Positions 53,528-62,857 of a stretch of 64,000 nt of DNA are shown here, piece after piece. Made by a program: the position numbers and the translations under genes. This DNA comes from Deltaproteobacteria bacterium (GTDB lineage: Bacteria > Myxococcota > UBA727 > VGSZ01), in contig JACOUT010000009.1 of the NCBI GenBank assembly GCA_016177705.1, forward strand, positions 769,519 through 833,518. Reading direction: 5' to 3'. The notes beneath the pieces were generated by a model. That model saw only the letters and a list, made by a program, of their open reading frames with translations, did no database searches and was not told the origin of the DNA. Numbering within the stretch: the stretch's first letter is position 1; each line of letters opens with the position of its first letter.

Positions 53528-54031
53528 ATGGCGTCGATCGATCTCAAGAAGTCCCTGGAAGAGGCCAAGGGCGATCTGGCCCAGGTGCGCGACGAGCTGC
53601 GGGTGAAGCTGCACCTCGCCAAGCAGGACGCGCAGGACGCGTGGAAGGCGATGGAGCCGAAGATCCAGACGGTCGAGCGGAAGCTCGAGGAGGTGGCGCA
53701 GAAGGCGGGCGCGGCCGGCGAAGAGGCTCGCCTGCAGGCGAGCCTCGGTGCTGCCGAGATCAAGGCGCGCTGGCCCGGCCTCGAGCGCGCGCTCGGTCAG
53801 CTGGTGGCGGACGTGAAGCGCGGCGCGCGTGACGTCGTCACCGAGGTCGATATCGCGCGGGTCAAGGCGCACCTCGCCGAGATGGACGCCGCCGACGCCG
53901 CGCAGAAGGCCGCCGGCAAGGCGCAGGGCGAGCTGAAGAAGGCCTCGGCCGAATTTGCCGCCGAGATGGAGAAGGCGGCCGCCGAGATCAAGACCTCGGT
54001 GGCGAGCCTGAAGAAGAAGCTCTTTTCCTGA
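53528..54031 (+). CDS. Long helical coiled-coil protein
   Basis: A 167-residue protein that is almost entirely amphipathic helix, rich in Ala, Lys and Glu (LEEAKGDLAQVRDELRVKL; KVKAHLAEMDAADAAQKAA-type heptads). It has no signal peptide and no Cys. GGAGGA precedes the ATG. The composition is of apolipoprotein-like or PspA-like type, but no family was recognised. Its last 44 bp overlap the convergent protease gene. Confidence 0.78.
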   Translation: MASIDLKKSLEEAKGDLAQVRDELRVKLHLAKQDAQDAWKAMEPKIQTVERKLEEVAQKAGAAGEEARLQASLGAAEIKARWPGLERALGQLVADVKRGARDVVTEVDIARVKAHLAEMDAADAAQKAAGKAQGELKKASAEFAAEMEKAAAEIKTSVASLKKKLFS

Positions 54032-55184
54032 GCGCACAGCGCCTGTGAAAGACGCGCGCCAGCGCGATGACGGCGAGCGCCAGCCCGTCGGCGCCGGCGC
54101 TGCCCTGCGTGCAACCGGGGCAGCCGACGGTGCGCGGCCCGGGGCCGTCGTCGTCATCATCGTCCTCGCCTTCGCCCTCGGCGCCCGCGTCGTAGAAGGA
54201 CGGCGGCACGATGCCCGGCACCTCGCACCACACACGCGTGCCGTTGTCGCAGCGCGCGCGCATGGCGGCGTCGAACCAGTCGCGGTAGGCGTCGACGCGG
54301 GTGTCGATGCCGCCCTTGTTGCAGTCGCTCTGGTCGTAGGCGTGGGAGGTGATGCCGACGACACGCGTGGCGATGTCGTGGGTGGTTTCGACGTCCAGGT
54401 AGGTCGGCCCACCGGAGTCGCCGTGGCACTTGCGTGTGGTGCTCGGGTCGGCGCCGATCTGCATCTCGGTGGCGCCAAGCTCGTTGACCGTGGTGTCGCC
54501 GCACACCTTGACGCCGACGGTGCCGGCGGGCGGCGTCTCGAACTGGCCGGTGACGGTCTGCTGGCCCCAGCCGGCGATGGCGACGGCGCTGCCGACCGCA
54601 AGCTGATCGACCTCGTCAGCGGCGATGACCACCGCCGGGGCGACGTCGTCGACGGTGACGGCGAGGAACAAGAGCGCCACGTCCTTGTAGTCACCGGGGC
54701 CGTCCACCTGGCCCATCGAGTCGAGCGAGAAATCCTCGTGGGCCAGGTACTCGCGCACGGGGACCGCCGACGCGGGGATCTCGGGCGGCGCGCCACCCCC
54801 TTGGCCGGCCTCGGCGAGCGCCGACAGGTCGGGGTCGAAGGTGATGTAGAAGTCGGCGCGTTGCACCTCGCCGAAGCCCATGGTGAGCGCGTTGACGTCG
54901 GTGCAGTGCGCCGCGGTCATGACCACGTCGGGGGCGATGAGCGTGCCGGTGCACAGCACCGTGGTGATGTCCTGGGTGCCACCGCCCATGGCCGAGAAGT
55001 CGACGGTGGCGTCGATCAGGATGGCGAGCGCCGTCGGCGAGGTGGTGGCCGGGCACTGCTCGCCGTTGATGATCGCCTGCTCTGCCATGCCAGCGGCGGC
55101 GCCGGCGATGGGCGCGGAGGCTGGGGCACAGGCCGAGAGCACGGCCAGCGAGAGCGAGGCGAGAGACACGTGGGACGCGCGCAT
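53988..55184 (-). CDS. Trypsin-like serine protease with MYXO-CTERM-like tail
   Basis: A 398-residue secreted protease of family S1. The triad is visible: His in VVMTAAHCTD, Asp in KDVALLFL, Ser in CHGDSGGP. The N-terminus ends with lipobox VLSAC (Cys19). The C-terminus has an acidic linker, then GCPGCTQGSAGADG, a hydrophobic helix and basic residues, which fits a MYXO-CTERM sorting signal; having both a lipobox and such a tail is unusual. GGAGGTAG precedes the ATG. The tail gene end overlaps the coiled-coil gene by 44 bp. Confidence 0.9.
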   Translation of the reverse strand: MRASHVSLASLSLAVLSACAPASAPIAGAAAGMAEQAIINGEQCPATTSPTALAILIDATVDFSAMGGGTQDITTVLCTGTLIAPDVVMTAAHCTDVNALTMGFGEVQRADFYITFDPDLSALAEAGQGGGAPPEIPASAVPVREYLAHEDFSLDSMGQVDGPGDYKDVALLFLAVTVDDVAPAVVIAADEVDQLAVGSAVAIAGWGQQTVTGQFETPPAGTVGVKVCGDTTVNELGATEMQIGADPSTTRKCHGDSGGPTYLDVETTHDIATRVVGITSHAYDQSDCNKGGIDTRVDAYRDWFDAAMRARCDNGTRVWCEVPGIVPPSFYDAGAEGEGEDDDDDDGPGPRTVGCPGCTQGSAGADGLALAVIALARVFHRRCALRKRASSSGSPPRS

Positions 55185-55278
55185 GGGGCTACCTCCGAGG
55201 CGCGTGCAGCGTCGGGCGCCGGGCGTCGACGTCAAGGCGCACACTGTCGCAGGGTGTCCTACCGGCGTGTGACCTGGC

Positions 55279-55908
55279 TCACGGCGCCGCGGTCGGCGTC
55301 GCCGTGGCCCCTGCGCTCGCGGCCTGGCGCACCAGCAGCTCGGCCCGCTCCTTGACCGCCTTGGTGGCCGCCATCAGGCTGACCACGTTGATGCCGATGG
55401 TGAGCGTCTGCTGCTCGTCCTCGAAGCTCTCGGCCAGGGACGAGAAGTTCTTCACCACACCCGAGTAGTGGATGCGCGCGCGGCCGGGGCCGAGCGGCAC
55501 CACCTTCCACAGGTAGTGGCTGCCGGTGAGGTCGCCCTTCACCTGGCGCACCGTCAGCACCTTGGTGGCGTGGTCGGGGCTCATGCGGTTGACGTAGCGC
55601 GTGGCGACGAGCGGCGTGTCGAGCTTGATGTCCATCAGGGCGTCGTTGCCCTCGCGGGTGACCTCGAGCTTCTTCATGCGCGGCATGAAGAACAGGTACT
55701 GATCGTAGTCGGTGAGCACGCGCCACACGGTGTCGGCGTCGGCGGCGACGTCGGCGATGCAGGTGGCCTGGCGGTACTTGCCGCCAGCGTCGGTCTCGAT
55801 GCGCACCAACGGCCCTTTGGCCAGCACCTCGCCGAGATCGTCGGCGCGCGCGCCGGGCGCCAACGTGGCAACGAGCAGAGAACCAAGCAGGATGTGGACA
55901 GCGCGCAT
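55279..55908 (-). CDS. Secreted SRPBCC (START-like) protein
   Basis: A 209-residue protein with a signal peptide (cleavage near GARA) and an SRPBCC domain: ADTVWRVLTDYDQYLFFMP, LMDIKLDTPLVATRYVNR, HYLWKVVPLGPGRARIHY. The ending helix (NVVSLMAATKAVKERAELLV) is typical. It is similar in layout to the secreted SRPBCC protein at 31088-31651. The fold binds hydrophobic ligands; the ligand here is unknown. GAGGTGG is upstream of the ATG. Confidence 0.82.
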   Translation of the reverse strand: MRAVHILLGSLLVATLAPGARADDLGEVLAKGPLVRIETDAGGKYRQATCIADVAADADTVWRVLTDYDQYLFFMPRMKKLEVTREGNDALMDIKLDTPLVATRYVNRMSPDHATKVLTVRQVKGDLTGSHYLWKVVPLGPGRARIHYSGVVKNFSSLAESFEDEQQTLTIGINVVSLMAATKAVKERAELLVRQAASAGATATPTAAP

Positions 55909-55999
55909 CGGCCACCTCGCGGCGAGCAAGCCAGTGGTGTCGCGCGCCCTTCGTGGTCTGGCAACGGGCAAGTGGCTGTTTCCATGAGGAAACCCACCC

Positions 56000-56015
56000 T
56001 GGCACTCGCTCTGCT
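56000..56015 (+). promoter_or_regulatory. Weak candidate -24/-12 element before nrnA-like gene
   Basis: TGGCAC-TCGCT-CTGCT matches the GG-N10-GC spacing of sigma54 promoters with the same -12 variant as the element at 6574. The transcription start it predicts (~56026) is only 1-2 bases from the GTG at 56028, so translation would be leaderless; a chance match is possible. Confidence 0.25.
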
Positions 56016-56027
56016 ACACTTCGCGCC

Positions 56028-57092
56028 GTGCATGGGACTGGCGCTCCCCTGGGTCGGCACACGACGGACGCCCCCGCCGAGGCCAGGGACGCGGCGCGGC
56101 TGGTCGCCCAGGCGCTCGAGAAGGCGCGCCGCGTGCTCGTGCTCGGCCACGCCGGCGCCGACGGCGACGTCTGTGGCAGCTCGCTCGGTCTAGCGGCGGC
56201 GCTCAGAGAGCTCGGCAAGGACGTCACGGTCTACAACGAGGAGCCCTACCCGAGCGCATACCGGTGGCTGCCGGGCGGCGCCGAGGTGGTGACCGAGCTG
56301 CCCTCGCGCGCGCGCTTCGACTGCACGGTGGTGGTGGACGCGGCGCGGCCCGATCGGCTGGGCCGCGACTTCCCGCCACCGTCGCGGCGCGGCACCTTCG
56401 TCTGGATCGACCACCACAAGATCGACCTGCCGCCGGGCGACGTCAGCTACGTCGACCCGACCGCCGCGGCGGTGGGCGAGCAGATCGCCGACGTGCTCGA
56501 CGTCATGGGACACCCGTTCTCGCTCGATGTCGCGCAGTGCCTGTACGCCTCGCTGCTCGCCGACACCGGCGGCTTTCGCTACGGCAACACCTCGGCGCGC
56601 GCCTTTCGCTTGGCGGCGCGCCTCGTCGAGGCCGGCGTCGACCCGTGGCAAATGACCGAGCGCGTCTACGAGTCGCAGGACGAGGCACGCATGCGGCTGC
56701 TCGGCAAGGTGCTGTCGTCGATGTGGCTGTCGCCGTGCGGCCGCGCCGGGCTCGTCGAGGTGCGTGCGCACGACATGTCGCAGCTCGGCGCGCGCGGCGA
56801 GCACGTGCAAGGGCTCGTCAACCACGTGCGCGGCATCAAGGGCGTCGAGGTCGCGGTGCTGTTGCGCGAGCTGCCCGACGGCACCGCGGTGGTGCTGCGC
56901 TCCCGCGGCAACATCGCGGCCGCGCCCATCGCCGCGGCGCTCGGCGGTCGCGGCCACAAGAACGCCGCCACCTTCACCGTCGAGACCGACCTCGCGACCA
57001 CGCGCAGCAAGGTGGTGGCCGCGGTGCTGGCGGCGCTGCCCGAGCGCACGCCCGACCGCGCGCCGGCCAAGGCCGAGCACGCCGCCGAGTAA
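56028..57092 (+). CDS. nrnA: DHH-family phosphoesterase, NrnA-like
   Basis: A 354-residue protein of the DHH superfamily, with GHAGADGDVCGSSLGL (metal Asp; the usual DAD/DPD motif is ADGD), VVVDAARPDRLG, WIDHHKIDL (the DHH box) and the DHHA1-type C-terminal domain with GRGHKNAATFTV. NrnA-type enzymes degrade short RNA oligonucleotides and 3'-phosphoadenosine-5'-phosphate. The position immediately before truB fits the common rbfA-nrnA-truB order. The GTG start is chosen because the upstream frame is poor; it leaves a 24-residue leader before the domain. Confidence 0.87.
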   Translation: MHGTGAPLGRHTTDAPAEARDAARLVAQALEKARRVLVLGHAGADGDVCGSSLGLAAALRELGKDVTVYNEEPYPSAYRWLPGGAEVVTELPSRARFDCTVVVDAARPDRLGRDFPPPSRRGTFVWIDHHKIDLPPGDVSYVDPTAAAVGEQIADVLDVMGHPFSLDVAQCLYASLLADTGGFRYGNTSARAFRLAARLVEAGVDPWQMTERVYESQDEARMRLLGKVLSSMWLSPCGRAGLVEVRAHDMSQLGARGEHVQGLVNHVRGIKGVEVAVLLRELPDGTAVVLRSRGNIAAAPIAAALGGRGHKNAATFTVETDLATTRSKVVAAVLAALPERTPDRAPAKAEHAAE

Positions 57093-57096
57093 GAGC

Positions 57097-57957
57097 GTGG
57101 TGGACGGCCTGCTCGTGGTCGACAAGGCGGAGGGGCCGACCTCCTTTGACGTGGTGGCGCGCGCGCGCCGCGCTCTCGGGACGCGCTCGATCGGCCACAC
57201 CGGCACGCTCGACCCGCTCGCGAGCGGCGTCTTGGTGCTGCTGGCGGGCAACTGGACACGCCTCGCCAACGTGCTGGTCAGCGACGACAAGCGCTACCGC
57301 GCCACCATCACCTTCGGCGCCGCCACCAGCACGGACGACCGCGCGGGCGAGGTGATCGCGCGCGGCGACCCGGCGACCGTGGACGAGGAGCGGCTCGCCG
57401 GCGCGCTCGCCGGCATGCTCGGCGTGCAGCGCCAGGTGCCGCCGGCGTTCTCCGCCATTCACGTCGAGGGCGAGCGCGCCTACCACAAGGCGAGGCGCGG
57501 CGAGGCGGTGGTGCTCGAGGCACGCGAAGTCGAGATCCGTGCGCTCGAGCTGGTCTCGTGGCGCGCGCCCGACGCGGTCGTCGACGTGCACTGTTCCAAG
57601 GGGACCTACGTGCGCGCGCTCGCGCGCGACCTCGGCCGCGCGCTCGGGGTGCCCGCGCACCTGTCGGCCTTGCGGCGCACCGCCGCGGGCCCCTGGACGC
57701 TCGACGACGCCATCCCGCTCACGGCGCTCGAAGACGCCGCGGCCGCCCGCGCCGCGCTGCGCACGGGCCCGGCTGCGCTGCGCGCGGTGACGCTGATCCC
57801 CGTCGACGAGGCGACGACGGCGGCGTTGCGCCAAGGAAAACGCGTGCCCTGGTCGGCCCCCGACACCGCCGCCGCGGTGGCGCACCACGGCGAGCAACTG
57901 GTCGCCATCGTCGCCGTCGAGGACGGCCGCCTGCGCGTGCTGCGCGGCTTCGGCTGA
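57097..57957 (+). CDS. truB: tRNA pseudouridine-55 synthase
   Basis: A 286-residue enzyme that makes pseudouridine at position 55 in tRNA T-arms. It has DGLLVVDKAEGPTSFDVV, the catalytic Asp in HTGTLDPLASGVL, the KRYRATITFG box, and the KGTYVRALARDLG stretch. C-terminal ~60 residues correspond to the PUA-like extension. GTG start four bases after the nrnA stop; two GTG codons are adjacent. Length fits the bacterial family. Confidence 0.94.
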   Translation: MVDGLLVVDKAEGPTSFDVVARARRALGTRSIGHTGTLDPLASGVLVLLAGNWTRLANVLVSDDKRYRATITFGAATSTDDRAGEVIARGDPATVDEERLAGALAGMLGVQRQVPPAFSAIHVEGERAYHKARRGEAVVLEAREVEIRALELVSWRAPDAVVDVHCSKGTYVRALARDLGRALGVPAHLSALRRTAAGPWTLDDAIPLTALEDAAAARAALRTGPAALRAVTLIPVDEATTAALRQGKRVPWSAPDTAAAVAHHGEQLVAIVAVEDGRLRVLRGFG

Positions 57958-58000
57958 CGCCAACCAAGACCCGTGCTAACGAGCGCCGCGGAGGTCGCTC

Positions 58001-58777
<777 letters not shown>

Positions 58778-58790
58778 CAGGGACGCCGAC

Positions 58791-60200
58791 ATGGCCGCAG
58801 ACCTCGCCACGCTCGTGATCTGGTCGGCGCTCACCGCTGCGCCGCCGCTCACGCCCTGCGTGCTCACCTCGCCTGGCCTGCCGGCGACGCGCGCACGGTG
58901 TGGCGCCGTCGAGGTACCGAAGGATCGCGCAGCGCCCGGCGTCGGACGTCTCTCGATCGGCTATGCGGTGCTCGAGGCCACCGGCGATCGCACCGCTCCC
59001 GACCCCATCGTGGTCCTGCCGGGCGGCCCGGGCCAGGCCGGCACCGAGGTCGCGGCCATCGTCGAGGCGGCGCTCGACCGCGCCCGCAAGGACCGCGACG
59101 TCGTGCTGTTCGACCCGCGCGGCACCGGGCGCTCGGGCAAGCTCAGTTGCAGCGACGGCGCGGACATCGCGACGCGCCTCGCGCGCACGCTCGAGGAGGA
59201 GCGCGCGCGCCTCGCGCGCTGCGCGGGCGCCCTGCCGCTCGATCCGCGCTTGATCACCACCGAGGCCATCGCGCGCGACCTCGAGGATCTGCGCATCGCG
59301 CTCGGCGCCGAGCGGCTCAACCTGGTGGGCATCTCCTACGGCACGCGCCTCGCGCTCACCTACGACCGGCTCTTTCCCGGCCGCGCACGGGCGCTGGTTC
59401 TCGACGGCGTGGTGCCGGCCTCGATGGTGATCGGCGAGCATGCGGCCAAGGACGCCGAGGCCGCGCTCGCGCTGCTCGACGCGCGCTGCGCCAAGACCCC
59501 GGGCTGCCCGCGGCGCGAGCCGTTGCCCGACCTGCTCCGGACACTGCTGCAACGCGCGCCCAGGGCCGGCCCCGTCGCGCTCGTGCACCCCACCACCGGC
59601 AAGCGCTTGAACGCGTCGCTCGACCGCCGCACGCTCATCGCCGTGGTCCGGCTCATGCTCTACGCGGAGGAGAGCGCGGCGCTGTTGCCGACGCTGCTCG
59701 CGCAGGCTGACGCCGGTGACGTCGCGCCGCTGCTGGCGCAGGCGCTGCTCGCCGAGCGGCTCGAAGCCGGCGTCGCCGACGGCATGCAGCTCGCGGTCTT
59801 GTGCGCGGAGGACCAACCCTTTCTCGGCGCGGGCGACGCCGAGGCCCTGTTTGCGGGCTTCGAGGCCGAGCTGCAGAGCGCATGCAGCGTGTTCCCGCAC
59901 GCCGCGGTGCCGCCCACCTTTCACGACGACGTGCCCTCGCCCACCCCGGCGTTGCTCCTTTCGGGCGAGGCCGACCCCGTGACGCCGCCCGCGTGGGGCG
60001 ACGCCGCGGCGCGCGCGCTGCCACGCTCAGTGCACGTCAAGGCCAGCGGCGTCGCGCACAACGTGGTGGTGCGCGGCTGCGCGCCCGAGCTGGTCGCGCG
60101 CTTCCTCGCTCGGCCCGACCCGGCCGCGCTCGACGTCTCGTGCGCCGCGCGCATCGGCCCCTTGCCGCTGTTCATCGACGCGCTGGGGCCCGCGCCATGA
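58791..60200 (+). CDS. TAP-like alpha/beta-hydrolase
   Basis: A 469-residue secreted or envelope alpha/beta-hydrolase (short hydrophobic start). It has the GGPGQAGTE oxyanion loop, DPRGTGRS, nucleophile Ser in GISYGTR, catalytic Asp in LLLSGEADPVTPP and His in GVAHNVV. The C-terminal cap and the LLSGxxDPVTP segment place it near tripeptidyl-aminopeptidase (TAP) and SCO-type peptidases. Substrate unknown. Its stop overlaps the start of the ABC ATPase by 4 bp. Confidence 0.88.
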   Translation: MAADLATLVIWSALTAAPPLTPCVLTSPGLPATRARCGAVEVPKDRAAPGVGRLSIGYAVLEATGDRTAPDPIVVLPGGPGQAGTEVAAIVEAALDRARKDRDVVLFDPRGTGRSGKLSCSDGADIATRLARTLEEERARLARCAGALPLDPRLITTEAIARDLEDLRIALGAERLNLVGISYGTRLALTYDRLFPGRARALVLDGVVPASMVIGEHAAKDAEAALALLDARCAKTPGCPRREPLPDLLRTLLQRAPRAGPVALVHPTTGKRLNASLDRRTLIAVVRLMLYAEESAALLPTLLAQADAGDVAPLLAQALLAERLEAGVADGMQLAVLCAEDQPFLGAGDAEALFAGFEAELQSACSVFPHAAVPPTFHDDVPSPTPALLLSGEADPVTPPAWGDAAARALPRSVHVKASGVAHNVVVRGCAPELVARFLARPDPAALDVSCAARIGPLPLFIDALGPAP

Positions 60201-60928
60201 TCGAGCTGGTCGAGGTCCACAAGCACTTCGGCGCGGTGCACGCGCTGCGCGGCGTCTCCTTTTCGGCGCGCGACGGCGCCATCACCGGCGTGCTCGGGCC
60301 AAACGGCGCCGGCAAGACCACGTCGCTGCGCATGGCCGCCGGCCTGTTGCTGCCCGACCAAGGCTCCGCCACCGTCGACGGCACCGACACCCGCGCGGCG
60401 CCGCTCGCCGTGCGCCGCGCCATCGGCGCCCTGCCGCACAGCCACGGGTTGTACGCGCGCCTGAGCGCGCGCGAGCACGTGTACTACTTCGGCCGCCTGC
60501 ACGGCCTCACCGACGACGTCATCGCTGCGCGACTCGACCACCTCACGGCCGTGCTCGACATGGGTGACTTCCTCGATCGGCGTACCGAGGGCTTCTCGCA
60601 GGGTCAGAAGCTCAAGGTCGCCATCGCGCGCGTGCTGGTGCACGAGCCGCAGAACGTCATCCTCGATGAGCCGACCGCCGGCCTCGACGTCAAGGGCACG
60701 CGCGCGATGCGCGAGCTGGTGCGCCGCCTGAAGGCGGACGGGCGCTGCGTGGTGTTTTCCTCGCACGTCATGCAGGAGGTCGCCGCGCTGTGCGACGAGG
60801 TGGTGGTGATCGCGGCCGGGCGCGTCACCGCCCACGGCACGCTCGAGGCCCTCAAGGAGAAGACCGGCAAGCAGCAGCTCGAGGACGCGTTCGTCGCCGC
60901 GGTCGGCACTGAGGAGGGCCTCGCATGA
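60197..60928 (+). CDS. natA: ABC transporter ATPase, NatA-like
   Basis: A 243-residue ATPase: Walker A GPNGAGKTT, Q-loop-like stretch, signature GFSQGQKLKV, Walker B NVILDEPTAG, D-loop and H-switch SSHVMQEV. The closest recognised type is NatA, which pairs with NatB for sodium export in Bacillus; relatives export drugs or lipids. Its ATG overlaps the hydrolase stop (ATGA), and its own stop overlaps natB, so the three are one transcription unit. Confidence 0.93.
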   Translation: MIELVEVHKHFGAVHALRGVSFSARDGAITGVLGPNGAGKTTSLRMAAGLLLPDQGSATVDGTDTRAAPLAVRRAIGALPHSHGLYARLSAREHVYYFGRLHGLTDDVIAARLDHLTAVLDMGDFLDRRTEGFSQGQKLKVAIARVLVHEPQNVILDEPTAGLDVKGTRAMRELVRRLKADGRCVVFSSHVMQEVAALCDEVVVIAAGRVTAHGTLEALKEKTGKQQLEDAFVAAVGTEEGLA

Positions 60929-62085
60929 GCGCCTTTGGCGTCGTCTTCACGAAGGAGTGCGTCGACAACCTGCGCGATCGGCGCGCGCTCTCGACCGCGC
61001 TGGTGATGCCGCTGCTCGGGCCCTTGATGCTGGTGGGTGTGTTCTTCGCCCTCAAGGACGCCGAGGTGAAGTCGCGCACGCCGCAGATCCCGGTGGTCGG
61101 GGGCGAGCACGCGCCCGAGCTGGTGCGCTGGCTCGGCCAGCAGGGCGTCGAGGTGCAGGCGCCGCCTGCCGATCCCGAGGCCGCGGTGAAGGAGGGCACG
61201 GTCGACCTGGTGCTGCGCCTCGACAGCTCCTTCGGCGCGGCGTTACGCGCGGGCACGCCAGCGCCGGTCGAGATCATCTGCGATCCCTCGCGCCAGAACG
61301 CTGCGCCCTTGCTCGATCGCACCGAGGGCCTTCTGCGTCAGTACGGCCAGACCATCGGCGCGCTGCGGTTGCTGGCGCGCGGCGTCGATCCCCAGCTCGT
61401 CGCCGCCATCGCGGTCTCGCGCGTCGACGTTGGCGCCAAGGACGCGAAGAAGGCGCTGTTGCTCGCGAGCCTGCCGCTGTTCTTGCTGATGGCCTGCTTC
61501 CTCGGCGGCACCTACGTCGCCATCGACGTCACGGCGGGCGAGCGGGAGCGCGGCACGCTTGAACCGCTGCTGTTGAACCCGGTGGCGCCGCGCGTGCTCG
61601 TGCTCGCCAAGATCGCGGCCACCGCGGTGTTCGGGCTGCTCTCGCTCGCCGTCGGGCTGCTCGCCTTCGCCGTCGTCGTGCCGGCCATCCCCTTCGAGGA
61701 GATCGGGCTCGATCTGCGCGTCGCCCCGCGCGTCGCCTTCGGCTACCTGGCGCTGTTCGTGCCAACCGCGCTGGCAGCAGCGGCGCTGCAGGTCGTGGTC
61801 GGCGTGCTGTCGAAGAACACCAAGACCGCGCAGGCGACGCTCGGCTTCATCATCCTGGTGCCGGTGCTGCCGGGCGTGATCGTGTCCCTGTTCCCGCAGC
61901 AGCCCTCGCTGTGGAACTGCGCCGTGCCATTCCTCGGCGAATCGATCCTGGCCATGCGGCTGTTGCGCGGCGAGGACGTCGAGCTGGTGCACTGGCTCGC
62001 AAACGGCGGCGTTCAGCTCGCGCTCGCGGCAGTGCTGACGGTGCTGGCCGCGCGGCTTTTCGGCGCGCGCATGCTGAGCGGGTGA
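60925..62085 (+). CDS. natB: ABC-2 type permease, NatB-like
   Basis: A 386-residue permease. One membrane helix near residues 22-42 (LVMPLLGPLMLVGVFF), a ~130-residue external domain (KSRTPQIPVVGGEHAPELVR), then five to six helices from ~180 to the end, including LFLLMACFLGGTYVAID and the ERERGTLEPLLLNPVAPR coupling segment that contacts the ATPase. This topology is that of NatB/ABC-2 permeases. It overlaps natA and ends 4 bp before the convergent sdhB stop. Confidence 0.92.
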   Translation: MSAFGVVFTKECVDNLRDRRALSTALVMPLLGPLMLVGVFFALKDAEVKSRTPQIPVVGGEHAPELVRWLGQQGVEVQAPPADPEAAVKEGTVDLVLRLDSSFGAALRAGTPAPVEIICDPSRQNAAPLLDRTEGLLRQYGQTIGALRLLARGVDPQLVAAIAVSRVDVGAKDAKKALLLASLPLFLLMACFLGGTYVAIDVTAGERERGTLEPLLLNPVAPRVLVLAKIAATAVFGLLSLAVGLLAFAVVVPAIPFEEIGLDLRVAPRVAFGYLALFVPTALAAAALQVVVGVLSKNTKTAQATLGFIILVPVLPGVIVSLFPQQPSLWNCAVPFLGESILAMRLLRGEDVELVHWLANGGVQLALAAVLTVLAARLFGARMLSG

Positions 62086-62089
62086 GCGC

Positions 62090-62857
62090 TCACTCCTCCC
62101 GCAGCGCGCTCGCCTCGATGTAGTCGCGATAGGCCTCTGCCATCACGCGGCGCGGGATGTCCTTGGGGCAGGCCGCCTCGCACTCGAAGTGATTGCGGCA
62201 GGAGCCGAACCCCTCCTGATCGGCGCGGTTGAGCATGTTGAGCGCGCGCTTCTTGCGCTCCGCCTCGCCCTGCGGCAGGTGCCGCAACTGTGAGATCTTG
62301 GCGCTGACGAACAGCATGGCCGACGCGTTCGGGCACGCCGCCACGCAGGCGCCGCAGCCGATGCACGAGGCCGCGTCCATCGCCAGGTCGGCGTCCTTCT
62401 TGGGGATGGGCACCGCGTTGGCGTCGGGAGCGCCGCCGGTGTTGACGCTGATGTAGCCGCCCGCCTGCACCAGTCGATCGAAGGAGGTGCGGTCGACGAT
62501 CAGGTCCTTCAAGACCGGAAACGGCTTGGCGCGCCAGGGCTCGATGGTGATCTCGTCGCCGTCCTTGAAGTGGCGCATGTGCAACTGGCAAGTGGTGGTG
62601 CCGGGGAAGCCGCCGTGCGGCGCGCCGTTGATGAACAGCGAGCACATGCCGCAGATGCCCTCGCGGCAGTCGTGATCAAACGCGATCGGCTCCTCGCCCT
62701 TGGCGATCAGATCCTCGTTCACGACGTCGAGCATCTCGAGGAAGCTCTGATCGGGCGAGATGTTCTTCGCCTGGTAGGTCTTGAAGCCGCCGGCGTCGCG
62801 CTTGGACTTCTGGCGCCACACCTGCAGCGTCAGGTTCATGTTCTTCTGCGTGCTCAC
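62090..62857 (-). CDS. sdhB: Succinate dehydrogenase / fumarate reductase iron-sulfur subunit
   Basis: A 255-residue subunit. The [2Fe-2S] ligands are in CREGICGMC plus a later Cys in TTTCQL; the other clusters are in [12 protein letters not shown] and the following C...CEAACPKD. It passes electrons from SdhA flavin to quinone. The start is a GTG overlapping the sdhA stop (GTGA) with GGAGC upstream; the ATG at 62839 is an alternative. The sequence is of the non-classical, short-linker type often found with sdhCAB order. Confidence 0.94.
   Translation of the reverse strand: MSTQKNMNLTLQVWRQKSKRDAGGFKTYQAKNISPDQSFLEMLDVVNEDLIAKGEEPIAFDHDCREGICGMCSLFINGAPHGGFPGTTTCQLHMRHFKDGDEITIEPWRAKPFPVLKDLIVDRTSFDRLVQAGGYISVNTGGAPDANAVPIPKKDADLAMDAASCIGCGACVAACPNASAMLFVSAKISQLRHLPQGEAERKKRALNMLNRADQEGFGSCRNHFECEAACPKDIPRRVMAEAYRDYIEASALREE

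Noticed and set aside
55984-56060. Signal-peptide-like frame MRKPTLALALLHFAPC just before the nrnA-like gene
   Set aside because: It is out of frame with the phosphoesterase domain and soon becomes Arg/Pro-rich; no frameshift is needed to explain the downstream gene.
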